A stretch of DNA of 64,000 bases from Epiperipatus broadwayi (taxonomy: Eukaryota; Onychophora; Udeonychophora; Euonychophora; Peripatidae): contig JAQFVV010000013.1 in assembly GCA_028023455.1 (NCBI GenBank), positions 12,722,258 to 12,786,257 of the forward strand, in the 5' to 3' direction. Under the pieces are notes generated by a model. It worked only from the letters and a program-made list of their open reading frames with translations. It did no database searches and was not told the origin of the DNA. The translations under genes and the position numbers were made by a program. Positions within the stretch are counted from its first letter, which is position 1, and every line of letters starts with the position of its first letter. Of the stretch, positions 37,165-48,387 are shown one piece after another.

Positions 37165-37335
37165 CATATGTGTCCTATTCTTCAATGTTTAGAGATAAAA
37201 AAAGGATTTTGAAAAAAGAAAACTTATCCAACTGGAATTCAAATTAAAGACATACTCATAGAAGATAAATGTACTATACATTACACCTACAAACTTTCAA
37301 CTTCAATGTGTAATATTCAAATCAAACTTAATTTA
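37165..37335 (+). repeat. Interspersed repeat downstream of PLE, copy 1
   Basis: It matches 45870-46015 with divergence (TATTCTTCAAT.., then AACTTATYCAACT-G-ATTCAAATT). In both places it follows the PLE 3' end once the later insertions (family C foldback here, hAT element there) are removed, so the repeat unit extends beyond the PLE terminal repeat. The minus strand has a B-box-like TTTGAATCC followed by a T run. Confidence 0.5.
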
Positions 37336-37339
37336 TTAT

Positions 37340-40300
37340 ATATATATATATATTGTACCAGTCAAATATATTTTCCACCCAACACAACCTGAACTCCTGA
37401 AACCAGACTTCAAACCAGCTCAATGGATGATGATTACTGAGACCACTTATCTGACTCTAACTTAGGTATGATAAAATGACTATGGATATTTCTGAATAAA
37501 TTCACATATGTATATTTGGGTTGCCAATACAAACTGTGAGCATGAATATTTAAAACTAATTAAGAAATAATAAACAATCAAGCCAAGTATGTATATAAAA
37601 TATTTAATAATAAGCAAATATTTGTTCAAATATATATGAGTATTACAAATTATCTCTAGTCTTGGGAATCTGAAATTACAATGTACAATAAATAATGGCA
37701 GTTGTACTCATATGCCAATAATTAATACATAAGTATTTAAGAAATATATTTGTCTATGCCCCGACAAAGTAGACAAAAGTAAATAAAAGTATTTATGGCG
37801 TTTGTGCCAAACGAATTATATATATTATTCATTATCTGGTATTTTATTTGGAATAGAAAATATAATTCTAATTTTATGTAAGAAAGATGTGAGATTCATT
37901 TTCCACACATCCATAAATCAATTCATGAAAAGCATGATAAATACGTAGGGTATAACTTCAATACTTAGCAAAGAAAATTATTTAAAATTATCGATAAGTA
38001 TAAACTTGTTTGATTTTAATGAAATCAATTCATTACAATTTATAAAGCAGAAGAGCGGGCCTTTATTTGAAATAAGAAGTAAATTGGTACTAATGCATTA
38101 TGAGCAGCAAAATGGATATGAAATAAAATGGTTTGTCAGTGATTTGAGAAATATAAAGGGCAGCTTGTATTTAACAAATCCTTTCTGCCCTATGAAATAT
38201 TCATGGAACATGGGGAAAGCCAGGTCAGGACACAGCCATGAACCTTTGGTGTTCCAATATAGCGACAAGTGAGGGAGGAAGTGATTTCTTCCTATGTATT
38301 TAAAATATCAATAATATCACCAAAATGAAAAACCTAAGAAGCAAAAGGGTAGCTCGTGGTAGCAACATTCAGAATGGTGATGATACAATGATCATCATAT
38401 TTGATTAATAAAGCCCAAATTATATGATAAATGCTTAACGTAATGACCTGATCATATCAGATTAAAATCAAACTTACTTGGAGCAAATGTGCTTAAATGC
38501 AATTATATAATTATAATAATAATTACCTTTTATATCATGCCCTTCCAGAATACAATAGAAAATACAAGATTTTAATTAGAATATATTGTAACGCTATCGA
38601 GTGTTCATCAAAATTGTGTTTACAATTATTAAAAATAATATTCTCATAAACAACAAGAAGGTTTTAATAAATAATGTGTAAGTCAGAATAAAAAGTTTAA
38701 AGAGTTTTTTTATTAAACAAAATGCACGTCTCTTAAAAAAAAAAAGAAATAATTTATAAAAGTTACTATTAATTAATTAGAAGGGGGAGAAGGTTTAACT
38801 TGCTAAAAGTTTAAGAAATAAATCGTTTTATAAAATTAAAGGTAACATCTCTCATTTAAAACTATTTAAAGAAAAAAGAAAGGTAATCTTAAAAAAACTA
38901 AAAGTTGATTTTAAAATATATATATATGTGCTAATCGCGAATGATTGTAAGTATAAGGAATAGTAAAATCAATATGTGCATGTCGAAAAAATAAATATGT
39001 GCGTGTTAAATATTAAAAATGATATAGAAAGATAATAATAATAGATAAGAATAAGTTATAAATTATCATTTAGAATAATTTCAAGTTTATAAAACAAATA
39101 TATGCTATATTTTGTTTACCCATTTAAATTAAGGATTAAAAAGTTTTTTCATTTTAAATAGAAATTAATCCTTTTAATTGAGGAGTCCTTTTGTTATTTT
39201 CTTTACCGCAGTTTGTCATTACAGTTGATAAAATAAATATGCACACAACAGTCCATAGCAGTAATTCTTTCACAACATTATTCGTAATTAAAATATAAAT
39301 TTAAGGGGAAATGAGCTGAGAGCAGGTATAGTAACAAACAGTTCCTTTATAAAGTTAAACTTTATTTTGTTAATATTAAAGCATGAAGTGAACTTGACTT
39401 TTCTTTAACAAAGTAATAAGAATATTCTTCAATAAATAGGTAGATGAATTCTGGATTAATAAATTATAATAACAATAAAATATTTTATTTGCATTGGCAG
39501 AAAAACAAAAGAACAAAATCTTTTCCAAAGTATCGAAGCTATTGTAATTTATATATTTTTTTTAAATTTATCATTATATATATATGTGGGTCTGTGTTTA
39601 TCAATAAGTTTAAAAGTATTGAACAGTAAGAGAATTAGAATTATATGAACATTTGTTTGCATAATTTGAAAATTTAAAACTATTTTTAAATAAAATAAAA
39701 CATTTTAAATTTATTTTCACAGTAAAGTTTTTTTTATTCAACATTATACACATTTACACTTTTGAACTTATAAAAAAGAATTTAATATATTCCTCAATTC
39801 TGTTATTATTTTATATATCAATAATTTAAAATATATATATAACGTTAAGCCAATAGAAATAATTTCCATACATTCTTCGATTTTACTATTATATAGAAAT
39901 CCACAATTATATACCAATAAAAAAAGACTGCTATCATATTTTTGTAAAAGTATTTCCTCAGTTTGAATTTATTCTGTAAAAAGAATCTCAAATAAAATTT
40001 AAAATATTAGATTCTTCAATACTTTTTTTGGTATGATTCGAAAGTATACATACAACTCCACATATTTTGAATATTTTTATAACATGTAGAATTTTATTAA
40101 ACAAAAGTTTAGTCTTATGTACTTTCAAGATGAAACAATTAAACTTATTACTTCATACTTAAAAAATAATATCTCTGCCAAATAAAAACTGAAATATTGG
40201 CTGAAATTCATAGTTATTTTTAGACTAGATTAAATTTTGTATTTGGATATAATTCTATGAAAATATTCTTTGAAGATATAATAATAATAAAAATTAACAC

Positions 40301-40365
40301 AACTTGATTTAGACAATTTAAGTAATAAAATATAACTGAAACACACAGGCTTATTATATACCTGT
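37340..40365. other. AT-rich stretch with one unassigned ORF
   Basis: Mostly AT-rich with TA runs. An 88-codon ATG frame at 38006-38272 (plus) is the only notable reading frame. It is slightly less AT-rich than its surroundings, has mixed composition with no signal peptide or membrane segment, and resembles no family I know. No splice or promoter context is visible. Confidence 0.35.
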
Positions 40366-40484
40366 GCTTATATATGCAATATATAGGGTATATGAGCACA
40401 GACTTTCACACGACCCGCCACTCTCCACTCTATGTCATAACACTGATACACTTGAACACGTATATGTCGAAAAGATAAATAATC

Positions 40485-40528
40485 ACCAATATACGTATTT
40501 CATGCTAAACCAGCAATCATCAGTTGGT
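40485..40528 (-). ncRNA. Hammerhead-ribozyme-like motif, family A copy 1 left arm
   Basis: On the minus strand: stem I ACCAA (40524-40528), CTGATGA (40517-40523), stem II TGCT/AGCA with loop GGTTT (40502-40516), GAAA (40498-40501), TACGTATA (40490-40497), stem I TTGGT (40485-40489). All invariant core bases are present, the cleavage triplet would be ATA (NUH), and stem III is a two-pair palindromic mini-helix, as in satellite-type hammerheads. The first stem II pair is T-T here, but G-C in the family consensus. The match is seen directly; ribozyme activity is inferred. Confidence 0.6.
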
Positions 40529-40726
40529 CCAGATTGCCATCTCTACACATATATGCTATAAGTGCTCAGATATATATTAAGATAGCCAAACCTCATACTT
40601 TATTGGATGGACGGTTGAAGAGTTGGAGTGTGGAGTAGATTGAAGCCTGTCCATTAAAGTATAAGGTTTGGCTATCTCAATATATATCTGAGCACTTATA
40701 GCATATATGTGTAGAAATGGTAATCT

Positions 40727-40764
40727 GGACCATTGCTGGTTTAGCATGAAATACGTATATTGGT
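40727..40764 (+). ncRNA. Hammerhead-like remnant, family A copy 1 right arm
   Basis: The mirror copy in the right arm keeps stem II, GAAA (40748-40751), TACGTATA and TTGGT but lacks the eight bases ACTGATGA between ACCA and TTGCTGG. The arms are otherwise highly similar, so this looks like a specific deletion of the catalytic core. Confidence 0.5.
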
Positions 40765-40879
40765 GATTATTTATCTTTTCAACATATATGCGTTCAAGTG
40801 TATCAGTGATATGAGATAGTGTGGAGAGTGGTGGGTCGTGTGAATGTCTGTGCTCATATATCTTATATATTGTAATAAA

Positions 40880-43800
40880 ATATAATTTTAAAACAAACTA
40901 GTAGATTTTGGCATATTCCATTCATCTTTAGTTGAAAGTTATATATCTATACACATTTTCATACCATTAATGAATATGAAGGTAATAGTTGTATCTTGGC
41001 AGGAAAAAAAGAGAATAAAATTATGATTACTTACTTCTAAACTCTGTATAAATATAATTTTGCTACATCTATGTGTAAGGCCAAATATATAACTATATTA
41101 AACCTTCCCAAGAAAAGATACATAAAAATGGCAACTGTTATTGAATGAGCAATGACAAAGATAGAGTTAAGACAAAAGTAAAAAAAAAAAAAACCAAATC
41201 ATAAATGCAAGAGCAAAATAAACTTCAAGGTAAATGAGTCAGAGGGGATTAAAAATAAAGATTACATATTAGAACAAAATGGACAATCCAACTTTAATTA
41301 TTTAAAAGTACAATAAAAAAGATAAAATAATAATCAGAGTAATATAAGGAATGCTAACTTAATCAAATGTTAAACAAAAGTGAAAAACAAGAGCAATCAA
41401 AAATATGTTTAGATAAAAATCATTAAAAACAATCAATAGCAAAAGAAATAGAAAAACAAAAGCAGTACAAAAAAAGAATCATGGAAAAAGTTGTAAAGCC
41501 AAAGAGGGAAACAAACCTGACCCAATTAATTGAGAAGAAGATAAATGTCAAAAGAGATCAGAAAATAAGAAAGATCATCCAAAATATGGAGGAAGTGATT
41601 GTGAAAATAGACAGTGATATGGTTGAAGATGAATATTATTCAAAAGGTACAGGAATTAAGAGAAACAGATAAAAATAGAACAGATACAAAAGAGAATCAA
41701 AAAGATGAAACAGAAAAATGAAAGTTTTAGATAAAATGATCCCAGAAACTATCAAGAAGGTATAAACAAATATACAAAATGTAATAAAAAAAGAGGAGAG
41801 AATAAATTGAGAAGAAAAAGAAAAGATGAAAGTAAAAATGGTAGAAGTATTAAATAAGTATTAAAAAGCAGACACAAAAAATGTGGAGAAATAAAAAAAA
41901 GTTCAAACTAGTAGGGATGATCTAATCTGGAAAAGTAAATCAAATCAGATGATTGACTCAGAAGGAAATGGTTAAAATGATACAGAAAATTAAAATGCAT
42001 CAAAGGAAATAAAAAAAAGAGATTTAAGATAAATGTCACACCAAAGTCCAAAAAAGTTGGAAAGTCTGCCAAAAAGTATAAAATTAATGTTAAGTAGATA
42101 GATGACTTTAAGACTGCTGAAATAATGAAAGTTCAAGAGAAAAGAAAACAATAACAAAATTTATAAAGACGTCATAAGTAAAAACAGCATTCGATTTAAT
42201 GTTATTTTCCATATTAAGAAATTATTGGATAAGTTCTAGAAAGGGGAAAAATAATTATTCAAACTTTTGTGAAAATGGAAGCAAATGTGAGGTATATTGA
42301 TAAACAAACAGAACATTTCTATGTTTGGTCACTGTTTATATATAAATTTAAGAACTTATATGTGCATTCCTGATAACTACTATGGATCCATTAAGAGACT
42401 ATAAATGTGAATAATGGGCTAATTGTGATTACTATTACAAAATACTATAGAGAATATTATATATATCTAAGAATAATATTGTGACAATAAGTGAAATCAG
42501 CAATTAGAATAGGAAGACTTTATAAAATTAGACAAAAGATCAATACAAAAGCAAAGTGTAATAAAAAATCAAGAGAAGTTCTTGGTCCAAGCTAAAGAAT
42601 TTAACTTATATCCTAAGAATAAAAAACCTTGATATCAACAAATTAAAAAATGTATCTCAATGCAACATTGGAATAAAATTTCAAAGCATCTGAAGAAAAA
42701 TAAATTTTCATGAGATTAATTTTAAGTTAGTCTTTTTGGAAACCCTTTAAGTAAAAAAATAAATTAGAAAATGCGAACTTGTAATCTGCAGAAGATGAGA
42801 AGAGTACAGCTAGATGATATGTGAGAATACTTCAAATGATAGTGATTGAACTGAAGATTGTGTGCTATTGGTGTTTTTTAAAATATATATTTGATAAATG
42901 AAAGATGCGAAATTATCAGTCGAAATTTGTCACACATTGATCGAAGTGTTTTGCAACCCTGATGAATTCTTTTTGATGATGTTAATATCAGATGAGAATT
43001 CCTGTTTACATCTTCACAGATACATAATTTCTGGCTTTATTTGAAAATATCACTTGAATACTTCCTGATACAGATAGGGCTTGCCAAAAATAGATGAGTA
43101 CAGCTCATCACGTATGAATAATTTTATAGCACTCTGATCAGAAGACATGATCAGATTACTAGGGAAATGCATATGGCAAGGCTTTCTCTAAAGTTTGATT
43201 GTATTCTGATAAGTTAAAATTCTTGTCAAACAGGAATACAACTCTGGAAAGAGAGAAGTTTCTCATGCTGGTATTTTTTTTTTTTTAAGATGCAAGTACA
43301 ATTTAGGTGGAATAAATCTTAAAAAATAACGAAAAAAAAAAAGCGCTTGCAAAATATATCACTGATTCCTGATCAAAATGATAATTGTGATAAGGAAAAT
43401 TAATATATTACAAATTAGACTAAGATTAAGACTGCATTTGTGGATAAAGTCACCCTAAAGTTTAGCCAAAAATATATCAGAATAATATAGCAATAATTAA
43501 AAATGTAAAAAAAAAAAACTCCGGGCAAATGATTTCATGAAAAGTAAACTATTAATCAATAAATAAGCGATCATTTTTATTCATTTTTTATAGGAGAATA
43601 ATTGAAACATATAATGTCCAATAGGAAGATGAACTTTCAAAAGATAATAAAAAAGTGCAACTAAAGAGGAATAATTTTTAAATTAAACATAGAAAATTAG
43701 ATGTCCAAAATTAGAGATCTATAATATATGAAAAAGTTAATAATAAATCACTTCAATGGCCTGCATAATGATAATAAATAAGTTGTAATAATTTAAGATA

Positions 43801-44205
43801 GAACGGTCTGTTGAGATAAAGTTTTGTGATGTGAAATAAAACTAAACTTTGGTTTGTGTGTGCACTTATATGTAACATACACATTAATGTAACAATTAAT
43901 ATTATTCATCTTGGCTTAATAAGACTAAAAAAAAAAAAAGATGCACAAAAAGAATTATCAAAAGAAAGTAAAATTTAAATTAAACAGCAATTTAATCAAG
44001 GACAGAGTCTATCATGACACTTGTTAACTGTGATATAAATAAATATTGGTGAAATGTATAGTTTATAAATTTACAAAATAATATTAGATACAAAATAAGA
44101 AATAATATATTCAAAAATATATGTTTTACATTGATGATTAAATTTGTTTTACTTAAAGAGAACATCTAATTGCAATTATCTGTTGTATAAAATAGAGTGT
44201 ATAAC
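40880..44205. other. AT-rich stretch with a 1-kb A-rich strand bias
   Basis: Between about 41140 and 42200 the plus strand is strongly A/G-rich and pyrimidine-poor. Fragmentary frames encode Lys/Glu/Ile-rich peptides, the longest being 41481-41672 (63 codons, coiled-coil-like). This could be a decayed coding region, such as a retroelement ORF1-like coiled coil, or strand-biased non-coding sequence. The rest is unremarkable; 43275-43340 and 43507-43520 hold homopolymer runs. Confidence 0.35.
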
Positions 44206-44338
44206 TGAAGAAAGCTGCTCATATAATAATGGCAAATAACTCTATAAGTCAACCCAGTGTGGCGATATATAATGTGTGGAAGCTTCTAGTTGACCTCACT
44301 CTTAAAAAAATATTTAAAAAAATTTGAAGGACTCGGGA

Positions 44339-44475
44339 GGACTTGAACCAACCCATATTGAGAAGTATATAAAATGTTTACTATCTATTGCCTTTGACAG
44401 AATGGCTAAATTAGTTAGGGAGTTGCCTTAAAATTTGATATTTAAGAATCTAAAAATATAAGTTTTATTCTTATG
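44339..44475 (+). repeat. tRNA-like module in the PLE 3' region, copy 2
   Basis: A perfect minus-strand B box, GGTTCAAGTCC (44339-44349), is followed on the plus strand by an A-box-like GGCTAAATTAGTTAGGG (44404-44420) and a weak B box near 44460. Positions correspond to those in copy 1. Confidence 0.45.
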
Positions 44476-44502
44476 TTAATATTGTCACTGGTTAGGCCAG
44501 CA

Positions 44503-44547
44503 ACACCTGAAGAAGAATGGAGAATAATATTACTTGAAACATTGTGT
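44503..44547 (+). ncRNA. Hammerhead-ribozyme-like motif in PLE copy 2
   Basis: ACAC (44503-44506), CTGAAGA (44507-44513, allowed by the CTGANGA core), a 22-base stem II region, GAAA (44536-44539), CATT, GTGT (44544-44547). ACAC pairs perfectly with GTGT. In copy 1 the same positions are ACAG and TTGT, so the two stem I strands changed together and still pair. Stem II is poor in this copy. Confidence 0.5.
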
Positions 44548-44676
44548 AAGTTGTTTGTATTTGAAAAATTTAACTAAAGTTTAATTCAACATGATAGATA
44601 ATAGAAATAATCCAACATACTATGACATTTAATATACCATCATCATAAACCTTTAGGCAAATATTATAGTTTAGAT

Positions 44677-45838
44677 CACCGGGCTGCAGAACTTTTCTGG
44701 AGGTCCGTGCGCTAGACTGGGTAGAAAGTTTATAATAATAAAATACAGTAATAAGATTTTAAACTTTTAATTAATATAAACAATTTTTATTTATTTTTTC
44801 ATCGCATTTTTACCCGATTAAAAAAAAAGAAACAGAACAAAAACAAAATCTAATCAATCATATATAAATTAATTTGCTTTTCTATTTATCAAGACGTTTA
44901 TGGTGGGGGGGGGGTAGAAAAAAGTTTTTTATTATACAACCCCCCCCCCCCGGTTGTCTTTTGATAGCCAATCACAGCCGCTTGTCAGCATTGCTAAAAT
45001 AATAAAATGTAACGTGACTTTTTTTGATCTCTTAAATTTTTTCTACTCTCTCTTTTAATATTTCATTTTTAGTGTTTTTTTTTGGTTAAACGATTTTTTT
45101 TGGGAGGATTTAACTTTATTTTTGGATCAATTTTTATTACCTTTTGTTAAAAATAAAAACCAAAAAATAAGTTCTGTCTCGTAACTTTTACATAGTATAT
45201 ATATACACCCTCACCACCACAAAATAAAGTAAGATCAAAACTTTTGACTTCTTCAAGTTTCGTTTTCTTTTTTTTGTTTAAAAATACGCCCACTTTTTTT
45301 TGGCCTATAAGGCGATATTTTTTTTGGCTTTATTTGTATATCGCTAAAATACTAAAACTTTTATTTTTAAAACCAATTTCTGTTACCTTTTTTTAAAAAT
45401 AGAAACAAACAAAAAATAACTTTGGTGTCTATCTTTTGTCTCAGTGATGACAAAGTATTTTTCAATCCACCCCCCCCCCCTCAAATAAAAATAAAATAAG
45501 ATCAAAACTTTTGACTTTTTCAACATTCAGGTGAATAACATTTTATTCTTGCACGTTTTAACAATGAAATAATAATATAAAATGCAAGCACATTAATGAG
45601 AACGATTGTTATTGTACTTGTTTTCTGTAGCAGTATGACTGCGCAACTCGAGAAAGAGTGTTCAACACCATTACAATACACACTAATTAATATGCTGTTT
45701 TGGTCAGTTATAACAATTATGCTTATCTAAGGCTAAGCAGGTTACATCTTTAAGAAAATTTATATGTAAACTGCTGGTCCGCGAAATCTTATTCTTGTTT
45801 TTGCCGGTTCGCAGGTGTGAAAAGGTTGAAGACCACTG
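44677..45838. mobile_element. Non-autonomous hAT-type DNA transposon (1162 bp)
   Basis: The element is flanked by perfect 8-bp direct repeats GTTTAGAT (44669-44676 and 45839-45846), the size made by hAT transposases. Its ends are imperfect inverted repeats: the right end reads inward CAGTGGTCTTCAACCTTTTC, the left CACCGGGCTGCAGAACTTTT. CAGTGG-like ends are typical of hAT. No transposase is encoded. Inside are a G run and a C run that could pair (about 44905-44952) and an internal duplication (about 45125-45265 and 45365-45525, sharing AAGATCAAAACTTTTGACTT). It interrupts PLE copy 2, so it inserted later. Confidence 0.85.
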
Positions 45839-45869
45839 GTTTAGATATTTTAATATTATATATATGCAT

Positions 45870-46015
45870 GTGTGAGTCCATATTCTTCAATATTTAATGA
45901 TAAATATATATAAAAGGCTTCTGAAAAAAAAAAAAACTTATTCAACTAGGATTCAAATTTAGAGCAAAAATATACTATATCTTGCACCTATGCTCTTTTA
46001 CCTTCATATATATTC
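45870..46015 (+). repeat. Interspersed repeat downstream of PLE, copy 2
   Basis: Counterpart of 37165-37335. The hAT element separates it from PLE copy 2. The minus strand shows TTTGAATCC followed shortly by a long T run, resembling a B box plus pol III terminator, but no convincing A box. Confidence 0.5.
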
Positions 46016-46019
46016 AAGA

Positions 46020-46335
46020 GCATATTGGCATCAACAAGGGATTTAGATGTTCCATCTTTAGATTTTCAATAATATAAATGGATGAAGAGTTGTTGAAGGG
46101 TGGAGTAGATTGAAGCCTGACCATTAAAGTTTGAAGATTTGATATTTTAATATAAACCAAGCACTGATTACATATGTGTGCGGGAGATGATGAGCTGGAC
46201 TAACTTGTGAGTGCTGATTCAGCACAAAATATGTATATTGGAAATCATTTATCTTTTTCACATGTATATGAGCATGTGTATCAGTTAGTCTGTGTTCAAA
46301 TTCTGTATAATTACATCTAAACTCCAAGTATATAA
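46020..46335 (+). repeat. Foldback family A, single-arm copy
   Basis: It follows the right-arm consensus from the central CATCAACAAGGGATTT block through GAAGAGTTG, TGAAGCCTG and TATAAACCAAGCACTGATTA, and on to a B-box-like TGTGTTCAAATTC near 46290. The ribozyme core at 46198-46242 is degraded: CTTGTGA in place of CTGATGA and AAAA in place of GAAA. There is no opposing arm. Confidence 0.7.
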
Positions 46336-46474
46336 ATTATACTTGTATTCAAATATTACAGATTCATCCCGTGTCCTGACAATCCCTCTTTTATGTATTT
46401 GAATAGAAAAGGTTCTATACATGAGGAGTCAGAGTGACTTAAAGTCAACATGGGCATGACAATAATATCATCAT

Positions 46475-46620
46475 CAACAAAGAATTTGGGTATTCCACCA
46501 TCAGATTTTCAATGGTATGGATGGCTGAAGATTTGGAGGTAGAAATAGACTGAAGCCTGTCCAATAAAGTTTGAAGATTTGCTATCTTAATATAAACCAA
46601 GCACTGATTATATATACTTT
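46475..46620 (+). repeat. Foldback family A, short fragment
   Basis: It repeats the first part of the preceding copy (CCACCATCAGATTTTCAATG, then GAAGCCTGTCC and ACCAAGCACTGATTATATA), about 460 bases downstream, and stops before the ribozyme region. It is a tandem partner or partial duplication of 46020-46190. Confidence 0.65.
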
Positions 46621-46624
46621 TTAT

Positions 46625-48135
46625 GATAAATCTTGTAGATTTATATTCTATATTTCTATAGGTAATTTTAAAACAATTTTAAAGAGTAAAAAAATTAAAA
46701 AATATATATAATTAAAAATAAAAAGTTTATATTAAAATGCAAATAAAATAAAATAAATATGTTATAAAAATATAGAATATTAATATATAAAAGATATTAA
46801 TTTAGTTATAAATTTATAAAAACAATACCAATAAAGTCATAAGTTTCAATTTAATAATATTAGATAAAATAAAATATATATAAATTCAAATATAAAGTTA
46901 TAAAGAAAAATTTTGTCAGTAAATTAAGAATTATATATATATAAGTATATATTTTTTATTCTGTTGTATTTAAATATATATCTATCTTCAAAAATAGAAG
47001 AAAAATCTATTATGCCTATTGTTTTTATATAAATTTATAATAAAGTAATATAAATTACAATATATAATAGTGATTACAAAAAATATACATTTATAGTTAT
47101 ACAAAAAAGTATTTTTTGGCATATAATTTTGTGTTCTCTTTGATGTTAAATGTTATATGTTTTAATCAGGAATATGTTATTGCATACATAGTGACATCTT
47201 TTGTTTTACAATAGAAAGAAAAATAATACTAAATAGATAAGATTGTAAAATTATGATAGAGCAATCCAAATTGATAAAAATTCAATAAGAGTTTAAATAA
47301 ATTAATTATATGATATAACAGTTATACAGCATGGATAAATTTATACAACTTATGATATACTTATATAATTTTTTATTCATTTTTAATTGATTAGTTATTA
47401 TTTATTGAAGTTTAAATTAAATTTATTAGAGTTTTATATATGTATTTGTACAATTATTGTTCTTATGCCTCATATAATATGTTTCACATATTTTTATTTT
47501 TTTAGAATCTTTAATGTAATTTAAAAGTTTAATATTTTTTATAAAATCTATTGTGTGACTGTATGTTAAATAGTGAATGTATAAAGCAGAATTATCTCTT
47601 CTATTAATTGCACTACTATATTCATTGGTTCTTTCATTTGTTTCCTATATGACCATAGTACACCACATTACCAATTAATTTTATATATGATGTCTTTTTT
47701 ATATTTTGTATCTTTTATTTTATAATTACATATTATTTTTTCTAGACCTTACTATTGATCATCCAATATTTATATTATAATTTCAATAAAATGAATCAAA
47801 ATTTCATATTTTTAATTGTGTTTAAATAAAAACTGCTCTTCTATGTCTGTTGGAGTTTCAACTTGTTTCCAGGCTCCACTGATAATTAAGATAAAAACAT
47901 ATGTTTAGCAGATTGGTTGATTTTCTTCACCAAACATTGCTATTTGAAAGATCATAATTAATTTCTATAAATACATAAATTAAATCAATATTATTTAAAA
48001 TTGCTATAGTTTTATGTTATGTTTCAATAGATATATAATCTATTACTGTTTTTCCACCACACAATAAATGTCTTTCCAAATTTTTTTAGTTATTCTGATC
48101 TGTAGCTCAACATCACTTTAGAGAATTATCATTTC
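46625..48135. other. Very AT-rich non-coding stretch
   Basis: The most AT-rich stretch of the window, with TATA and AATATA tracts at 46670-47100. No gene or element is visible. Confidence 0.5.
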
Positions 48136-48259
48136 TTATCTATCCACACACAAGGCAAAACTCTCCATACAGTAGTGCCACCCTGTGCCAACCAGAGTAA
48201 TCAATGATTGCCAGAAGGCTTGTGCATAAAATCCCTATCTAGTTCCTACTCATCCAATA

Positions 48260-48301
48260 TCCCCAGACTAGTTTATGGCTTGTGGCCTTCATCAGTGAGG
48301 A
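48260..48301 (-). ncRNA. Hammerhead-like motif, family B copy 1 left arm
   Basis: Minus strand: TCCTCA (stem I, 48296-48301), CTGATGA (48289-48295), stem II GGC/GCC with loop CACAA (48276-48288), TAAA in place of GAAA (48272-48275), CTAGTC (48266-48271), TGGGGA (stem I, 48260-48265). TCCTCA pairs with TGGGGA with one wobble, and GTC is the classic cleavage triplet. One core base (G12) is changed, so this copy is probably inactive. Confidence 0.5.
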
Positions 48302-48345
48302 GCCTTGGATCTAAGATCTAGGTACAGTGCTCTCAGATCCAAGGT

Positions 48346-48387
48346 TTCTTACTGACGAAGGCCACAAGCCAGAAATTAGTCTGGGGA
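48346..48387 (+). ncRNA. Hammerhead-like motif, family B copy 1 right arm
   Basis: Plus strand: TTCTTA (48346-48351), CTGACGA (48352-48358; position 7 is free in the consensus), stem II GGC/GCC (48359-48371), GAAA (48372-48375), TTAGTC (48376-48381), TGGGGA (48382-48387). All invariant core bases and the GTC site are present. Stem I relies on three G-U pairs. It is complementary in position to the left-arm motif. Confidence 0.55.

Larger units (their letters stand above)
40371..40875. mobile_element. Foldback element family A, copy 1 (505 bp)
   Basis: A long inverted repeat: the left arm (about 40371-40612) and right arm (about 40649-40875) are complementary with a loop of about 35 bases. 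The arms match almost base for base around TAAGATAGCCAAACC / GGTTTGGCTATCT and the outer GAGCACAGAC / GTCTGTGCTC. The left arm carries a complete hammerhead-like core on the minus strand; the right arm has lost eight bases of that core. Family members lie at 46020, 46480, 60318 and 62607. No coding capacity. Transcribed, it would form a long hairpin. Confidence 0.85.
44210..44668 (+). mobile_element. Penelope-like retroelement, copy 2, 5'-truncated
   Basis: It matches 36100-36610 of copy 1 from within the end of the endonuclease (GAAGCTGCTC) through the tRNA-like module, the hammerhead-like core and the terminal segment TACCATCATCATAAACCTTT. It begins abruptly inside the coding part, as expected of 5' truncation. 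The family sequence continues beyond 45846 after an inserted hAT element. Confidence 0.75.

Noticed and set aside
40364-40561. 65-codon ORF (and 46124-46327)
   Set aside because: They lie wholly within foldback family A copies and are not conserved as coding frames between copies.
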